The translations under genes were made by a program, and so were the position numbers. The notes beneath the pieces are model-generated. The model made no database searches, was not told the DNA's origin, and was given only the letters and a program-made list of their open reading frames with translations. Shown here one piece after another: positions 55,174 through 64,000 of a DNA stretch of 64,000 nucleotides. Position 1 is the first letter of the stretch; each line of letters opens with the position of its first letter. This stretch comes from Macrophomina tecta (lineage: Eukaryota; Ascomycota; Dothideomycetes; Botryosphaeriales; Botryosphaeriaceae): positions 1,612,001-1,676,000 of the forward strand of contig JAKSGN010000033.1 in NCBI GenBank assembly GCA_024180945.1. Direction: 5' to 3'.

Positions 55174-55621
55174 ATGCCCTGTAGATCTCGCTCTTGGACT
55201 GTGGACGAGGTAGCGGTCTACACTTCGCTCTGTTATGGGTTGTTCAGCGATCCTGACGGAGTGACGGCCGATAAAGTCGCTGCTGCATCCCTTGCTGGTC
55301 CCGCCGATAGGGCGGCGATGATTCCATGATATCATTCTCCCCTCGCCTGTTCCAGACCTCAAACACAGTCGTAAGTCACGTGCCATAGCGCGTCCACGCT
55401 AACCTCCATTGTACTGTACCATGTAATGGGCCAGCAACCGCTTTGCCTTCTTCAGAGATCTCCAACTTGATGAAATCGTTCACGCATGCGGAGGCTGGGA
55501 TAGCGCCAGGTACTTGTGGTCTCCTCTCTGTGAGCTCGCCAGCACACTTCACCTGGGAAATATCTTTGGCCAAAAAAGCATGACGCTTGCCTGTAGACTG
55601 ACTGAAATCTTGCCACGGTAG
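55174..55621 (+). pseudogene. Possible decayed gene with intact-looking intron
   Basis: A frame from about 55174 reads SWTVDEVAVYTSLCYGLFSD and KVAAASLAGPADRAAMIP, meets TGA at 55327-55329, then continues to 55370. An intron with canonical donor GTAAGT (55371), branch GCTAAC and acceptor GCCAG (55434) leads in phase into FAFFRDLQLDEIVHACGGWD and YLWSPLCELASTLHLGNIFG, ending at TAG 55619-55621. One internal stop breaks an otherwise protein-like reading. The minus strand is also open here (55645-55376), so the orientation is not proven. No family recognised. Confidence 0.3.
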
Positions 55622-56837
55622 ATGGCTTATGTTCCAAAAGATCAATGCGGTGCAAGAAACGCCTGCGCTTGCGGCTTAAAGCAATCGACCAGATGGACAT
55701 AAAATCAATTTTTCAGCCCTTAATCTTTAGACAACTCTTTCAGGTTGCCGTAAGTGATGGGGGAGCATGATTATCGTATGGATGAACATTATACTGTCTT
55801 TTCGTGCTGTAGAGGCATGTTACGTAACTATTTTTTTTTTTCTTTTTAAGAAAAGAAAAAACACATGTTGACTTTATACTCCTGTAGTTCGATTCCATGC
55901 GGAGTGCAATACTGCTGAATGTAAATCTTCTAAAAGGCCAATTAATAGTAATAAGAGACATATCTCGGGCAGCGGTATTACTAGCTGAGAAGTCCTCCAG
56001 CACATCCACCAAGCTTAACAGCATAATCTATGCAAAAAGATCCCGTACGCTATTAATTCGAAGCGAGAAACAAACAAGCCTAATACTCTCAACTCACGAC
56101 TACGTTACGGGTTGCAATGGTTGGAAATAGATTGCGAACCACGTTAATCAGCATTTCATGTCATAGAGGGGCATCTCGACTCGGAATATAGTGAGCCATG
56201 TCCACGCATTCTGTTCTGCTACGTTATATGACGTTGCTGATCACCATGCTCTCCTCGCATTTTCTGACACTCTCGTCGGTTGAGTCCCAAGAGGTCGAAA
56301 AGCATTGTAAGAGCAGCATAGGCACACATACAGTGTTTGAACATCCATCCTGGCCCACAAGCAAACAATAACTCATTCACTGCATCATCCCCAGATTGAG
56401 GGCCAATACATAGCTGGAGGCATGCTAGTGGTCCTAGGTAGATTTGGGATGCGCGAGTAGTAGATGAAAGTAGAGTACCAACGGAACACATTCTAATTTA
56501 TTTCACTTTTTCCGCTTCTATACCTAAGGCGTATCTTTATTTATCTAGTCTGTTTTCATAGCTGGCTCTTTACACTGCCTCTAATCAACCGGCTCCTGAC
56601 CTCGGCCACAAGTCTCTAATGTGAGTTGGAGGTGTACATCTTCCTTTGAACGGTGAAAAGAAAACAGAATATATGCTAAAGACCAGTCAAAAGACCATTC
56701 AGCAGACATTCTGGTGTAGATGCCACGTTCATTAGAATGCCAAAAGCTCCATGACTGCCAGTTTCGTGCGCTCGTTCTCTTCATACCACAGTATTTGTTA
56801 CCCGCACTTCCATAGTTCGTCCACCTAAAGCGCTTTC
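55622..56837. other. AT-rich intergenic region
   Basis: Visibly richer in A/T than the surroundings (about 55690-56600), with T- and A-runs near 55830-55862. No gene supported. It could be a relic altered by repeat-induced point mutation or simply 3' flank of the AlkB gene. Confidence 0.45.
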
Positions 56838-58079
56838 TCAGCTTCTTTTCCCCGCAAGGTCGCTTCCATCCTCCTGGGAAACCATAGATTCCCCTCCACC
56901 TCCCACTTGTTTGACCTGCTCCCAGGCCCTCATCTCCCCCTTTTCCTCATCCCACCTGAACACCGGCCCATCGCCCACGTTATACTGGTAGTAATTCTCC
57001 GTCCCCCCTCTCGCCATCGCTCGCCTGAACGTGATGTTGATCCTTCCCCTACCACTCTCCCCGCCCTTCCTCTTCGGGATGCTATGCAGCCAATTCGCCT
57101 GCGTCTTCCCCCTCATCAACACCATGTCACCCGACCCCAACGGCAGCTTCAACGGCTTGCTCGCCTCCCCCGCAGCACCAACGGCAGCCCCGGCACCAGC
57201 CAACGTCCCTGCCACCATCGCCGGGGGCGGCTTCCTCTTCATGCAAAAGTCCCTTCTCGCGCCCAACGACAGCGACGCAATGGCCGGCTCAACCCCCAAG
57301 AAGCGCTCATCGTCGCTGTGGTACGAGATGCTGTCCTCGCCGCTCGCATAGTAGTTGACGAGGCAAAAATTGAAGCGCTCGCCCGTCTCGCGCTCGACGG
57401 CGACGCGCAGCGCCTCCAGGCACTGCGGCAGCGGGCGCGGCGCGCGCCTATAGCGCTCGCGCGGCACGGGCCTGCCGGTGGAGCGGTCGATGACCGCGCC
57501 GGAAAGTGCGTCGAAGGCTGCCGTCTCGTCGACGCCGAAGACGGTGGTGTAGCGGGGCGTGTTGATCTGGGTGTCGACGCCGCCGCGCTGGATGCGGTAG
57601 CGGACGCGGTAGAAGGGGAGGGCGGCGCGGAGGAAGGAGAAGAGGGCATTGGCCGAGGGGCGGGGCAGGAAGGGCTCGAAGTAGACGAGGTCGAGATTGG
57701 GCTTGTCGTTGACGGGCAGGCCGATTGAGGCGGGGCAGGTTGCGGTGGTGATGGGGTTAGTGGAGAGGGTTGGGGACGGTGTGAGGGGACTGCTGGCGGC
57801 CGTGGTGTCGTGTTCTGGGCTCGCATTGGCGGATGGTCTGAGTATGGAGAGGATGGGGGCGGGGAGACGGGGTATGGGGAAGGGATAGGTGCGGTGGGTG
57901 GAGGGAGGCCCCATCGAAGGCGGCGGTAGGCGCTCCCGGCCGTCGGATTGGAGCCCAGTCCGCTGTTTCTTGTTGTTGTTTGTCGGCCGGGCTTGGCTCT
58001 CCAGAAGTTGACGTTCTTGTGTGACGCTCGACTGCGACAAGGGGCTGAAAAAGGCGTCAAGGGTTCGCTTTTTAGCCAT
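56838..58079 (-). CDS. AlkB-like 2-oxoglutarate/Fe(II) dioxygenase (ALKBH2/3 type)
   Basis: One exon; 413 residues from the ATG at 58079-58077. The frame is open 77 codons further up, but MAKKRTLDAFF looks like the true start because it gives a PIP-box-like motif at residues 4-11 (KRTLDAFF), fitting recruitment to PCNA. Residues 20-120 are disordered (Ser/Pro/Thr). The dioxygenase fold follows: RYTTVFG at 176-182, FNFCLVNYY at 236-244, iron ligands His254 and Asp256 in YHSDDE, His332 in NWLHSIPKR, and 2-oxoglutarate Arg in RINITFR (346-352). An Ala/Gly-rich insertion at about 287-308 precedes LPLGSGDMVLMRG. Family members reverse N-alkyl damage in DNA or RNA by oxidative demethylation. Confidence 0.9.
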   Translation of the reverse strand: MAKKRTLDAFFSPLSQSSVTQERQLLESQARPTNNNKKQRTGLQSDGRERLPPPSMGPPSTHRTYPFPIPRLPAPILSILRPSANASPEHDTTAASSPLTPSPTLSTNPITTATCPASIGLPVNDKPNLDLVYFEPFLPRPSANALFSFLRAALPFYRVRYRIQRGGVDTQINTPRYTTVFGVDETAAFDALSGAVIDRSTGRPVPRERYRRAPRPLPQCLEALRVAVERETGERFNFCLVNYYASGEDSISYHSDDERFLGVEPAIASLSLGARRDFCMKRKPPPAMVAGTLAGAGAAVGAAGEASKPLKLPLGSGDMVLMRGKTQANWLHSIPKRKGGESGRGRINITFRRAMARGGTENYYQYNVGDGPVFRWDEEKGEMRAWEQVKQVGGGGESMVSQEDGSDLAGKRS

Positions 58080-59462
58080 CGCTGATTGGCGTGTGACTGC
58101 AACGGGAATGGGGACGGGTAGGCAAAGTGTCGAGCAACACAGGGGTCTCGGGCCAATTGTGCGACAGCGATAGCTGTCAGCGGGGGCGTTTGCAAGAGAC
58201 TGCGTTTGGAGCACAGGCGGACGCGGGCGAGTCGATGACGTCAGGAAGTCACTCTGCTCGAAACGGACAGAGGACTGAAGGCCAGCTGCCAGCGTCGCCC
58301 AGGCGGGCATCCAAAACTGGGATCCAGCGTGTCTCGGGCGTGATCACGCAAAGTCCAGATGAAACAGATCAGCCTGCGAAAATTATTCCGGGACGTGTAG
58401 TAGCAGGACTATCGAACCCTGTCGCACATGCAACCATACATGGCAATATTCTTGACAGCACGCTCGGCCGTCCTCGTTTCAGGCCCCGGCTAGACATTGT
58501 CATTAGCTTGCTTTTTCTCGTCCATTCGGCAGGAGCTTTTCTGCGTTCTCGTCGCCCCCTGGCCGATGCGCAAAAGCATAACTATAGATGGTACTCTATA
58601 TCGCCCCGAATACGACCCTGCCTTCAGGGGTCCTGCTTTGCACCCGCCCGTCACGAGATCTCCGCCCGTGATTCATGCGCAGCAAGTAATGGAATATGCG
58701 GTGTCACCCCAACCATCCGTTAAGCAGCTCTGCAAGAATGCGTGCGACGTCTCCTCGAAGCGGTGTGAAATTGTCTGCTCCGACCGCCCGCCCAATCACC
58801 GCGAAGGTTAATGGTAGCCCGGAAGCATAAATTTCCTCGAGTATGCAGCATCCTTTGTTCATTTGGCCTGATGCTTCGTCTCGATACGACCCGGCAATGC
58901 AAGGAGCGGCCCTAATCTGCGTCCTTCCGATTAAGCATTTGCCCATTACACCGCAGCTATCTGCTGCACGGCATCATGTGCAGCTGTCGAGGCGAGGGAC
59001 GTCCGACCGCTTCCGAAAGCGAACGTACAAGAGATGAAGGGCAGGAAGATGGGACTGACTAGCGGACCATGCCCGAGCGTGTGTTTACTGCGAAAATCTT
59101 CAGCAGAAGCGGAACGAGGGTTTACGGCATACGTAGCCCTCCACAGACGTCGACACGCCCGTGTGGTGCCGAGCTTGTTCACTGTTGGCCCGCCGCCGTC
59201 ACTTGTGGCTTTTTGGGTCCAAATTGCGTTTATTACCATGTATAAACTTGGCCGAAATAACACACACTTCAGCAGAGTGGTTTGGGTTATGAGAGGAGAA
59301 GAAAGTTTCTGGGATGAATGGGACTCCCTGAGACTTACACAGTGACATGGCTTGCTTTCTACACAGCAGCGGCAGACGTTTTACATAACACGTACATGGA
59401 ATATACAGTGTGTCACGAGGCCGGAAACTCTGCCCAGACTGCAATTCCTTCCTCCCAGCCAT
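58080..59462. other. Intergenic region
   Basis: About 1.4 kb between the AlkB-like gene and JAC1. Short open frames only. No feature recognised. Confidence 0.5.
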
Positions 59463-60221
59463 CTAATGCTGCAGCACGACCGGCTTCCCCGGCTCCCACG
59501 CATCCAGACTATCCTTGATATTGACCCAATATCTCAGCCTAACCGCCTCTTCCTTTGCCTTATCCATATCGTCCTCCTTGAATGCCCTGTCCAACACTTC
59601 CACGCTCTGCTCGATCCTGCGCTCGTTCTCCTCCTTCATATCCTGCAGCGCCTCCTCGCTCTCCGCCTCCTCGATGCGCTCGCGCGCCTCCAGCACCTCC
59701 ATCAGCAGCTCCGGGTCCTCGACCTTCAGCCGCTCGTCCTCGGCTACGTCGATGCCGCGCAGCTGCAGCAGGTGCTGCGCCCGCAGAAGCGGGTTCTGCA
59801 GCGCCCGGTACGCCTCGTTGATGCGCGCCGACAGCGCCTCCGCCCGCCGCTTGTCCGCCCCGCTGTGCCGATCCGGGTGCGCTCCCGCCTGAAGCTGGAG
59901 GAACTCGTTGCGCAGCGCCCGCAGGTCGATGGCGAACGGCCCCGCTGGCGGCGGACCGTGGGGCAGCGTCTTGGGGAAGAAGGTATAGTGCGTGTGTTGC
60001 GGCGTCGGCGACGGTGCCGAGGATGTATGTGAGCTCTGATGGCGAGAGTTTGTCGTGCCGAATGCGCGGGCGGGTGAAGAATGTGTGGAGAGCGCTGCGG
60101 AGGTGTGGATGCGGAGGTGCGATGAGGGCCGCAGCGAGGTTGACCGCAGTATGGTGGGCTGTAGCTCGCGCCGGATGACAGTACGAAGCCAACTGAGAGC
60201 TTGCGGTGTCGCTGCGCGCAT
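59463..60221 (-). CDS. JAC1: Mitochondrial J-protein co-chaperone Jac1/HscB
   Basis: One exon, 252 residues. A basic, Ser-rich N-terminus (about 1-75: many Arg, few acids) is a likely mitochondrial presequence. The J domain starts near HYTFFPKTLPHGPPP, with HPD at 115-117 (QLQAGAHPDRH) and the typical helix (ARINEAYRALQNPLLRAQHL). It is followed by the HscB C-terminal three-helix domain (LLMEVLEARERIEEAESEE to RLRYWVNIKDSLDAWEPG). Jac1 delivers the scaffold protein Isu1 to the Hsp70 Ssq1 for release of Fe-S clusters in the matrix. Confidence 0.93.
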   Translation of the reverse strand: MRAATPQALSWLRTVIRRELQPTILRSTSLRPSSHLRIHTSAALSTHSSPARAFGTTNSRHQSSHTSSAPSPTPQHTHYTFFPKTLPHGPPPAGPFAIDLRALRNEFLQLQAGAHPDRHSGADKRRAEALSARINEAYRALQNPLLRAQHLLQLRGIDVAEDERLKVEDPELLMEVLEARERIEEAESEEALQDMKEENERRIEQSVEVLDRAFKEDDMDKAKEEAVRLRYWVNIKDSLDAWEPGKPVVLQH

Positions 60222-60787
60222 TGTAACGGCAATCTTCAGGTTGTGGTGTTGTGGCGTTGCGACGTTTTGTGGTGAGTTGCAGGGCGTTTGCGAAATCGCC
60301 GTGCGTACATAGATAGAAATTCAAGCCATGACTCGGGCCGCGGCAGTCGACGTCACCACGCCGCAGCACCCTGCCGTGGCGCCGGCCTAAGGCAACCACA
60401 TCTTCCAACATGTTACTATATCCAGCGCATCTTTCTTCAGTGAACAAAGGGAATTAGGTGTATTCAACGATTCCACTTCTTCCCAGAAGTAAGTGGCCTG
60501 AAACCTGACTCGCTATGTGTTGAAAGATCGCCATGGGCCCTCAAACGATGAAATGATACTCGCGGGTATACCAATTTCCACATCCAGTACAGCAAAGAAA
60601 TCTCCGGTCAAATGAAAGAATCTGCCGCCCACCCAGTATGCGGTTCTCTCGCCGCACAAAATGAAAAGCCAGATCAACCAAACCTCCTTTCCTGTTGCCA
60701 CGATCCCAGTAAAGCAAACCATATATGCAGACCTTTAGAAAGAAAACCATCGTCACCTAACCCCCGATCCTCTTATCCATCTCGTAA
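60222..60787. other. Intergenic region
   Basis: About 570 bp, the promoter of JAC1 and 3' flank of the next gene. No other gene seen. Confidence 0.5.
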
Positions 60788-63088
60788 TTACGCCGCCTGT
60801 GAGACGGCCTTTGGCGCCGGATGATCCTGCGAAACATCCATCTTGTCGCTCTCGTGAACCCCAGATGTTGGCGACCTTGTGTTGTGGCCGTTGATTTGAG
60901 ATTCCTTTTCTGCAGACTCTTCAACCTCAGACACGGACTGCTCCGAAGGGGTGTCAACCTCAGGCTTGACCTTGGTTGCTGTGGGAGACGAGCCGCCGGG
61001 GAAGAACTGGTCATGGAAGTTGCGACGGTTGACCTGATCATTCACGCCATTAGGGAACATCTGTTTCATAATGGCCTCGTGCCGATCCTGGGCATCCCCG
61101 GGCGCAGCATCCTTTTCTGGTGTGCTGCCGTTTGTGTGGCTACCATTCTGGCTTCCGTTGGTCATTGACGCTCCAGTCATGCCCGAAGTCGGGGTGTTAG
61201 CGCGCTGTTCCAAGATGCGCTCTTGTTCTTTGCGAGCATGAACCTTGCGGAGATTGGCGGCGCTGCTTTGCGAACGCATATCTGGCCTTCCATCTTTGCG
61301 AATTAGGATGCCATCCGCATTGCGAACAGGCTTCGTCCTAGTCTTCTTGGTGTGAGCATACGGGTCACCGCCGGTAGTCGGGCGCGTCATTTCGATCGGT
61401 CTCATAGCGATGGGTCCGTTGCCTCCTGAACTGCGGCGCACGATACCGTTTCCTCGGGGAACTTTATTGCCATTTGGTAAAACTTCCATGTGATAGTAAC
61501 CTTCCGGCCCGGCCTGGTAACTAGGTTTGTCCCACTCCGGCGTGCCAAGTTCCCGAGAGTCCGCAGGCAAGCTCCTACGACCGCGGCCACGACCACCTCC
61601 TCTTCCGCGCCTCGACTCCTTGCCCGCCGAGGAGGGTGCATGCTGCGACTCTGAACGCCAAGCCTCTTCAGGATGTCCTTGTTCACCGGAGTTATATGCG
61701 ACGAATTGAGTCGGCGTCGCAGCTGCGTACTGCTGCTGTTCGCGCAGAGCAGCCTCCGCATGGTGATCTCTGCTGTCTCTCTCCACCGGGTCGTACCTCA
61801 TGGACGTCGACGCCGGGGCCGATTCCGGTCCTCCAACTCTCGGCTCTAGAGGCGCAAGCTTCGGACGCTTTGGCGATCCCATCGTCTCGGAACGCCCATC
61901 CATTGGGCTATCTACGCCATTAGGATGTTGCCTTTTGGCACTCGGGTTGACCGAGACCCAGCCGCTGTTCTGGCCCTGCTGGCCCGGTTGGCTTGCGGAA
62001 GTTGACGCGCTGTGCATCTCCTGGGAGTTAGGATGGTACGGTTGAACTGCAGGCGCCGGCCTAAGATCGGGGCGCAGATCCGCGTGGCCTGGAGTACTTA
62101 GCCGCGGCAAGGGAGGAGAGGCGTGGAAAGGCGGTGCTTGGTGGTGATGTGGCGGTGGCGGCGGGTGTGTATGGCCAGGATGAGGAGCATGCTGCATGGG
62201 ATGAGGAGGGTGTATTTGAGCCGGCTCTCGAGGAGATGCAAACGGGGCAGCGGGTTGCGATGGCGCCGGGTTGCTGGGAGGGGCCGATGGTGCTGCTGTT
62301 GCTGCTGCCGCCTCCTCCATTATTTTTATGCGCCGCTTGACAATCTCGAGCTGCATCTTGAGCGCATCCACCTCGCTGACCTTAGAGGCCACACTGGTCA
62401 GATTGCTGGCGAAGACCTCCAGAGTCGCGTCGTCCAGACTGGCTCCAGGACCAGACTGAGCAGGTGGCGCTGGTGCGGCTGGACGAGCTTGGAGCTCTCG
62501 TCTTAGAGCGGCTACCACATTCTCAATGTGGATCACCTTATCTGACAGGTGGCTAACGGTGTTGGTGAGGTTCTCGAAATCCCGTCGTTGGGTCTGGAGT
62601 CCTGCGGTGTTGTATTGAACCTGGGTCTGCAATCTTGAGAGGGCATCCATAGACACCTCCTGCGGACTAGGGCTGGGGTAGGCCACGGCGGAGCCATTGA
62701 GCCTGTGGCCGTTGGTGGTGGGCGTTTGTGCCGGCAGGCTGTACTCGCGCGACCTGGACGAGGCGGGCGGCGACGGGCGGCCACTGATTGGCGGCAAGGT
62801 GGGCTTCTGGTGAGGCGCAGGAATAGGAGAGTGGTGGGCGGAGCTGGTGGTGGAGGCAGAGGCAGGAGCATGTGCTGGCTGGGAGGCCGGGGAGGGATGG
62901 GAGTGGGTGAGGCGGTGGTCGGCGTCCTGGGGACGGTGGTCGACGTCCATCATGGTGACGGATGACTCGTCAGAAGCGCGGAGGTCAGGCTTGGTGTCGA
63001 GAATGGGCGGCGGTTTCTTATTAGCTTGATCGCATCGCAGTTCCATTCTTGGCAGTTCGAAATTTCCCGGATGCCTATGCGATGACAC
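60788..63088 (-). CDS. Nuclear-type protein with coiled coil and conserved basic tail
   Basis: One long exon of up to 766 residues. The start is uncertain: either the ATG at 63088 or MELRCDQANKK at 63046, and an upstream exon is possible. The N-terminal third is Pro/Ser/His-rich. A coiled coil lies around residues 150-260 (SMDALSRLQTQVQYNTAGLQ, LSDKVIHIENVVAALRREL, LKMQLEIVKRRIKIMEE). A His/Pro-rich stretch, an RGRGGGRGRGRRS element and a highly ordered-looking basic stretch follow (YAHTKKTRTKPVRNADGILI, RKDGRPDMRSQSSAANLRKV), then RHEAIMKQMFPNG and an acidic end. The basic block is the kind of segment conserved among fungal orthologues. I infer a chromatin or RNA-related nuclear role but cannot name a family. 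Confidence 0.78.
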   Translation of the reverse strand: MSSHRHPGNFELPRMELRCDQANKKPPPILDTKPDLRASDESSVTMMDVDHRPQDADHRLTHSHPSPASQPAHAPASASTTSSAHHSPIPAPHQKPTLPPISGRPSPPASSRSREYSLPAQTPTTNGHRLNGSAVAYPSPSPQEVSMDALSRLQTQVQYNTAGLQTQRRDFENLTNTVSHLSDKVIHIENVVAALRRELQARPAAPAPPAQSGPGASLDDATLEVFASNLTSVASKVSEVDALKMQLEIVKRRIKIMEEAAAATAAPSAPPSNPAPSQPAAPFASPREPAQIHPPHPMQHAPHPGHTHPPPPPHHHQAPPFHASPPLPRLSTPGHADLRPDLRPAPAVQPYHPNSQEMHSASTSASQPGQQGQNSGWVSVNPSAKRQHPNGVDSPMDGRSETMGSPKRPKLAPLEPRVGGPESAPASTSMRYDPVERDSRDHHAEAALREQQQYAAATPTQFVAYNSGEQGHPEEAWRSESQHAPSSAGKESRRGRGGGRGRGRRSLPADSRELGTPEWDKPSYQAGPEGYYHMEVLPNGNKVPRGNGIVRRSSGGNGPIAMRPIEMTRPTTGGDPYAHTKKTRTKPVRNADGILIRKDGRPDMRSQSSAANLRKVHARKEQERILEQRANTPTSGMTGASMTNGSQNGSHTNGSTPEKDAAPGDAQDRHEAIMKQMFPNGVNDQVNRRNFHDQFFPGGSSPTATKVKPEVDTPSEQSVSEVEESAEKESQINGHNTRSPTSGVHESDKMDVSQDHPAPKAVSQAA

Positions 63089-63206
63089 ATGTCAGCAGTG
63101 CTTGCAAATAAAGGGCCGCATGCCACATAAAGAAGTGGGCAGGGACGGGCGCCACGCACCAAACGAGCACAGCTTTGTCTCGGGAGGCTGGGCAAGCAGA
63201 GGCAGT

Positions 63207-63233
63207 GGCAGTCAGGTCAGTCAGGTCAGTCAG
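63207..63233 (+). repeat. GTCAG/GTCAGTCAG tandem repeat
   Basis: Three near-perfect copies of a 9-bp unit about 120-145 bp upstream of the start codon at 63088. Confidence 0.85.
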
Positions 63234-63663
63234 AGGCAGCAGCCAGAGGCAGCGGCAGGCGAGGAAGGAAGGATGTGCCTATGTATATGCAAGCGCACAC
63301 TTAGTGTGGGCCCGCATGGCTTCTTTAATAAAGTAAAACATTGCAACCAATATAGCTCAAAGGTATAAAGTAGATTAGCGCGTAATTGACCGCCCCGAGG
63401 GCAGGAAGGGCGATTAACCTTTAGGGCCGTCCGTGCAGGGGGGAGTGCTGGGAAGCCGCCGTTGTGTGGCGCTGCGCACGAAATTGGCGGGCAGCGGATT
63501 ATTCTGGAAGTACGCGAGACGCTTGACTGCCCGCGACACGTCCCCTGACGGGCACGAGGGCAGCCGGACCAAGCTGAGCGCTGCTCTCAGTCGCCGCCAC
63601 GCTGATACGAGATCGCTTACGAGCAGTGCATCTTGTCCTCTACAACCAACTGGCCCCACGGCG

Positions 63664-63687
63664 CAGCAGCAGCAGCAGCAGCAGCAG
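63664..63687 (+). repeat. CAG microsatellite, 8 units
   Basis: Uninterrupted CAG repeats. Confidence 0.9.
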
Positions 63688-63728
63688 GAGTCACTCCGGC
63701 GCAGGGCCAGGCCAGATCCAGGCCCGGT

Positions 63729-63823
63729 GGCGCCATGCCAGCGCCAGAGCCAGATTGCCTGCCAAAGCCAGTGCCAGTGCCAGCGAGTGCCAGCGCCAGA
63801 GCCAGAGCCAGACTCGGAGCCAG
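63729..63823 (+). repeat. Imperfect GCCAG(T/A/C) hexamer array
   Basis: About a dozen GCCAG cores spaced mostly six bases apart (GCCAGT, GCCAGA, GCCAGC). Phase slips occur twice. It reads as alternating small residues in several frames, which is why it looks open. Confidence 0.8.
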
Positions 63824-64000
63824 TTTGCCCATGACGACGATTCCGTCACCGTCCAGCCGTCTCTGTCACCCGCAGATCGCGGGCACCGGTCAACGCAGTC
63901 GACAACGCGGACGCAGCAATTGGAGGCGCTGCGTGGGGCGGTCAGGGCAAGTGGTTGTGCGCGAGTCTACAAATATCGCTTGGATCTGCTGCGAGCAGGA

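Larger units (their letters stand above)
63089..64000. other. Right edge, repeat-rich upstream region
   Basis: The promoter side of the 60788-63088 gene, to the end of the window. It holds several short tandem repeats (listed separately). Open frames here come from the repeats. Confidence 0.5.

Noticed and set aside
54911..55213. 100-codon plus-strand frame starting MSSPWGPAVAA
   Set aside because: Composition is random-like and the frame overlaps the better candidate reading from 55174.
63433..63834. 133-codon plus-strand frame at the right edge
   Set aside because: Open mainly because of the CAG and GCCAG repeat arrays.

Overview
The window comes from the nuclear genome of a filamentous ascomycete (Pezizomycotina). 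The evidence is many short spliceosomal introns of about 50-100 nt with fungal GTRNGT donors, CTRAY-type branch sites and YAG acceptors; compact gene spacing; a Zn2Cys6 regulator with a fungal-specific middle domain; DUF3433 and Inp2/vezatin-like fungal families; a dynein intermediate chain; and a Tc1-like transposon. The class is not certain; Dothideomycetes is my guess. There is no operon structure, rRNA or CRISPR, and I could not support any tRNA.

Layout. 1-16 kb: a multipass membrane protein with a large ectodomain, an alpha/beta hydrolase (two introns), a low-complexity/coiled-coil locus with broken frames, the cytoplasmic dynein intermediate chain, divergently transcribed mitochondrial ATP synthase subunit e, a Ser-rich small protein, and an ill-defined region with a candidate three-exon gene. 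16-28 kb: a 1451-residue DUF3433 membrane protein, a secreted subtilisin whose C-terminus carries two Kex2-bounded repeats, a Grx3/4-type monothiol glutaredoxin, and a small secreted protein. 28-37 kb: RPF2 (60S assembly), MTD1 (one-carbon metabolism) divergent from MMS19 (cytosolic Fe-S targeting), and a zinc alcohol dehydrogenase. 38-39.3 kb: a complete Tc1-like element with perfect 30-bp inverted repeats and a TA duplication, whose transposase frame is broken twice, both times at C5 runs. 40-48 kb: a vezatin/Inp2-like peroxisomal protein, a conserved TPR-like protein, EMC6, and a coiled-coil protein. 49-64 kb: a 12-cysteine secreted protein, a Zn2Cys6 factor, a possible decayed gene, an AlkB-like dioxygenase, the J-protein JAC1, and a nuclear-type protein with coiled coil and basic tail.

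Most recognised genes are housekeeping genes: microtubule motor, respiration, ribosome assembly, folate metabolism, Fe-S biogenesis (JAC1, Grx3/4, MMS19), ER insertion and peroxisome inheritance. They are interspersed with secreted or membrane accessory genes, which hold the more unusual features. Splice models were worked out by eye from frame continuity, donor/branch/acceptor signals and family conservation; none was checked against transcripts.
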